Of a stretch of DNA of 22,227 nucleotides, positions 21,572 to 22,227 are shown piece by piece (position 1 is the stretch's first letter; every line of letters begins with the position of its first letter). Position numbers and translations under genes: made by a program. This stretch comes from Klebsormidium nitens (taxonomy: Eukaryota; Streptophyta; Klebsormidiophyceae; Klebsormidiales; Klebsormidiaceae): positions 2,872 to 25,098 of the forward strand of contig DF237860.1 in assembly GCA_000708835.1 (NCBI GenBank). The letters run 5' to 3'. The notes beneath the pieces were generated by a model that saw only the letters and a program-made list of their open reading frames with translations, had not been told where the DNA came from and did not search any database.

Positions 21572-21723
21572 TGAAGTTCTGTCTTGGTGGCATGCAGCTG
21601 GCGCGAGGATGGCGCGCTATTGCGACGCGCGGCCGCAGCTGACTCTGCCATGCTTCCCGCGCGGCGCCGGCCGGGCCGCCGCGGCGCCGAGCTGAGCCCG
21701 GTGACGGTATTAGTACGTACCAT
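21572..21723 (-). CDS. Candidate first exon and start codon of the PEC-like gene
   Basis: A - strand ATG at 21723-21721 opens 54 codons that look like a plastid transit peptide: rich in Arg, Ser and Ala and low in acid (GLSSAPRRPGRRRAG, then MAESAAAARRNSAPSSRQLH). A second in-frame ATG is at 21651-21649. A possible donor TTCA|GTCAGA at 21571 ends in phase 2, which fits the acceptor before 20337 and would give about 868 residues overall. The DNA at 21640-21700 is extremely GC-rich, as promoter/first-exon DNA often is. The donor is weak and the intron would be about 1.2 kb, so this is a hypothesis. Confidence 0.25.
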
Positions 21724-22227
21724 CGGTCCGAATTACCGTTACGTCGCACACGGGGCTTCATCAAAAAGGAGAATGGTCAATCTTTCGGTCACTATCTAAC
21801 ACATCAGAAGTTGATTTCTAATGGTGGACCTTTTTTCATTTCAGATATCGTCAGGAAGTTTGAGTACGGCGGCAGTATAAAATTGACTTTTCTGGAGGAA
21901 CGTGAACTGCGGGCGAAGTACGATGCCAATATTGCAAAACTTGAAAGTATTGGTCTCACTCATTGAATGCATTCCGCTCGGCTGGCGCGCCATTATTTCT
22001 ACCAAGGTGAGACAGCCTTTTGCACAGCATGATTGGATCGTTGAAAGGAGATATGTGCAGCATCCTACTACTCGCTATCCGGCATTTGTATACCGTGTAG
22101 CACAATGTCTGTCTGGGAAGGTCATTGCTCTCAAATTTACAATCGACCCTGCAAATGCAATGATTCGCCGAATCTCGCCCGAAACGCATGCTACACTATC
22201 TAAAGCTCATATAGTCAAAGCTTCGAA
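21721..22227 (+). pseudogene. Fragment of a LINE-type (non-LTR) retrotransposon protein, frame-broken and cut by the window end
   Basis: Two overlapping + strand frames look like consecutive parts of the segment that follows the reverse transcriptase in LINE ORF2 proteins. The first frame (21721 to the TGA at 21964-21966) reads FISDIVRKFEYGGSIK and then ELRAKYDAN, like the family's GI-xx-DIV-x-GG-x-(F/S)-x-KY pattern. The second frame, open from 21887 to the window end and with an ATG at 21923, continues LKVLVSLIECIPLGWRAII, like the family's LxxLxxSIPxxWR. It then runs about 80 more residues without a stop (HDWIVERRYVQHP, GKVIALKFTIDPANAM). The switch is by one base near 21925. No catalytic reverse transcriptase motif (YxDD) is seen upstream, so the copy appears 5'-truncated, as is common for LINEs. 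The assignment rests on pattern memory only; a host gene with a frameshift is the alternative. Confidence 0.5.

Noticed and set aside
1-22227. Bacterial operons, CRISPR arrays, tRNA or rRNA genes
   Set aside because: No repeat-spacer pattern, cloverleaf or rRNA signature was noticed by eye, and gene structure is clearly intron-rich eukaryotic. A tRNA or ncRNA scan would be needed to exclude small RNA genes fully.

Overview
The window is nuclear DNA from a plastid-bearing eukaryote, most likely of the green lineage (an alga is my best guess). Genes are split into short exons of about 50-300 bases by introns of roughly 200-900 bases with GT-AG borders. The protein encoded by the larger gene belongs to a plastid-envelope channel family. 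The polyadenylation-type motif TGTAA, favoured by many chlorophytes, sits just after the first gene. Few of the long open frames are genes. The real exons were found by joining short conserved segments at splice sites and requiring the intron phases to agree.

Left part (352-6790, + strand): a complete 10-exon ionotropic glutamate receptor-like channel of 488 residues. It has a signal peptide, a split ligand-binding domain (S1/S2), M1, a pore loop, M3 and M4, but no amino-terminal domain. Two features stand out. The arginine that binds the ligand carboxylate in most family members is a serine, and the pore loop carries a TTT-I-Y stretch recalling the prokaryotic/K+ channel filter rather than the land-plant GLR pore.

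Middle (6791-9339): a spacer of about 2.5 kb between two convergent genes, with no convincing gene. It holds a MITE-like element with 18-bp perfect inverted ends (8404-8616), a perfect 9-bp-stem hairpin and a small CACGTG array.

Right part (9340 to about 20337, possibly 21723, - strand): a gene of 21-23 exons for a CASTOR/POLLUX-type ion channel with two RCK domains, closest by remembered motifs to the plastid envelope channels PEC1/PEC2 (POLLUX-like). All 21 exons from 19340 to 9340 join in phase to give 746 codons plus stop. A further N-terminal exon (20337-20124) carries a chloroplast-transit-like region. Two of its introns use GC donors.

Far right (about 21721-22227, + strand): a piece of a non-LTR (LINE-type) retrotransposon, covering the segment after the reverse transcriptase. 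It is broken by a frame change near 21925 and runs off the window.

The two channel genes are unrelated in sequence and would act at different membranes (plasma or endomembrane versus plastid envelope). Their convergent pairing is probably positional, not an operon-like unit. No RNA genes, CRISPR arrays or bacterial features were seen. Homology statements are from memory of the families, without a database search.
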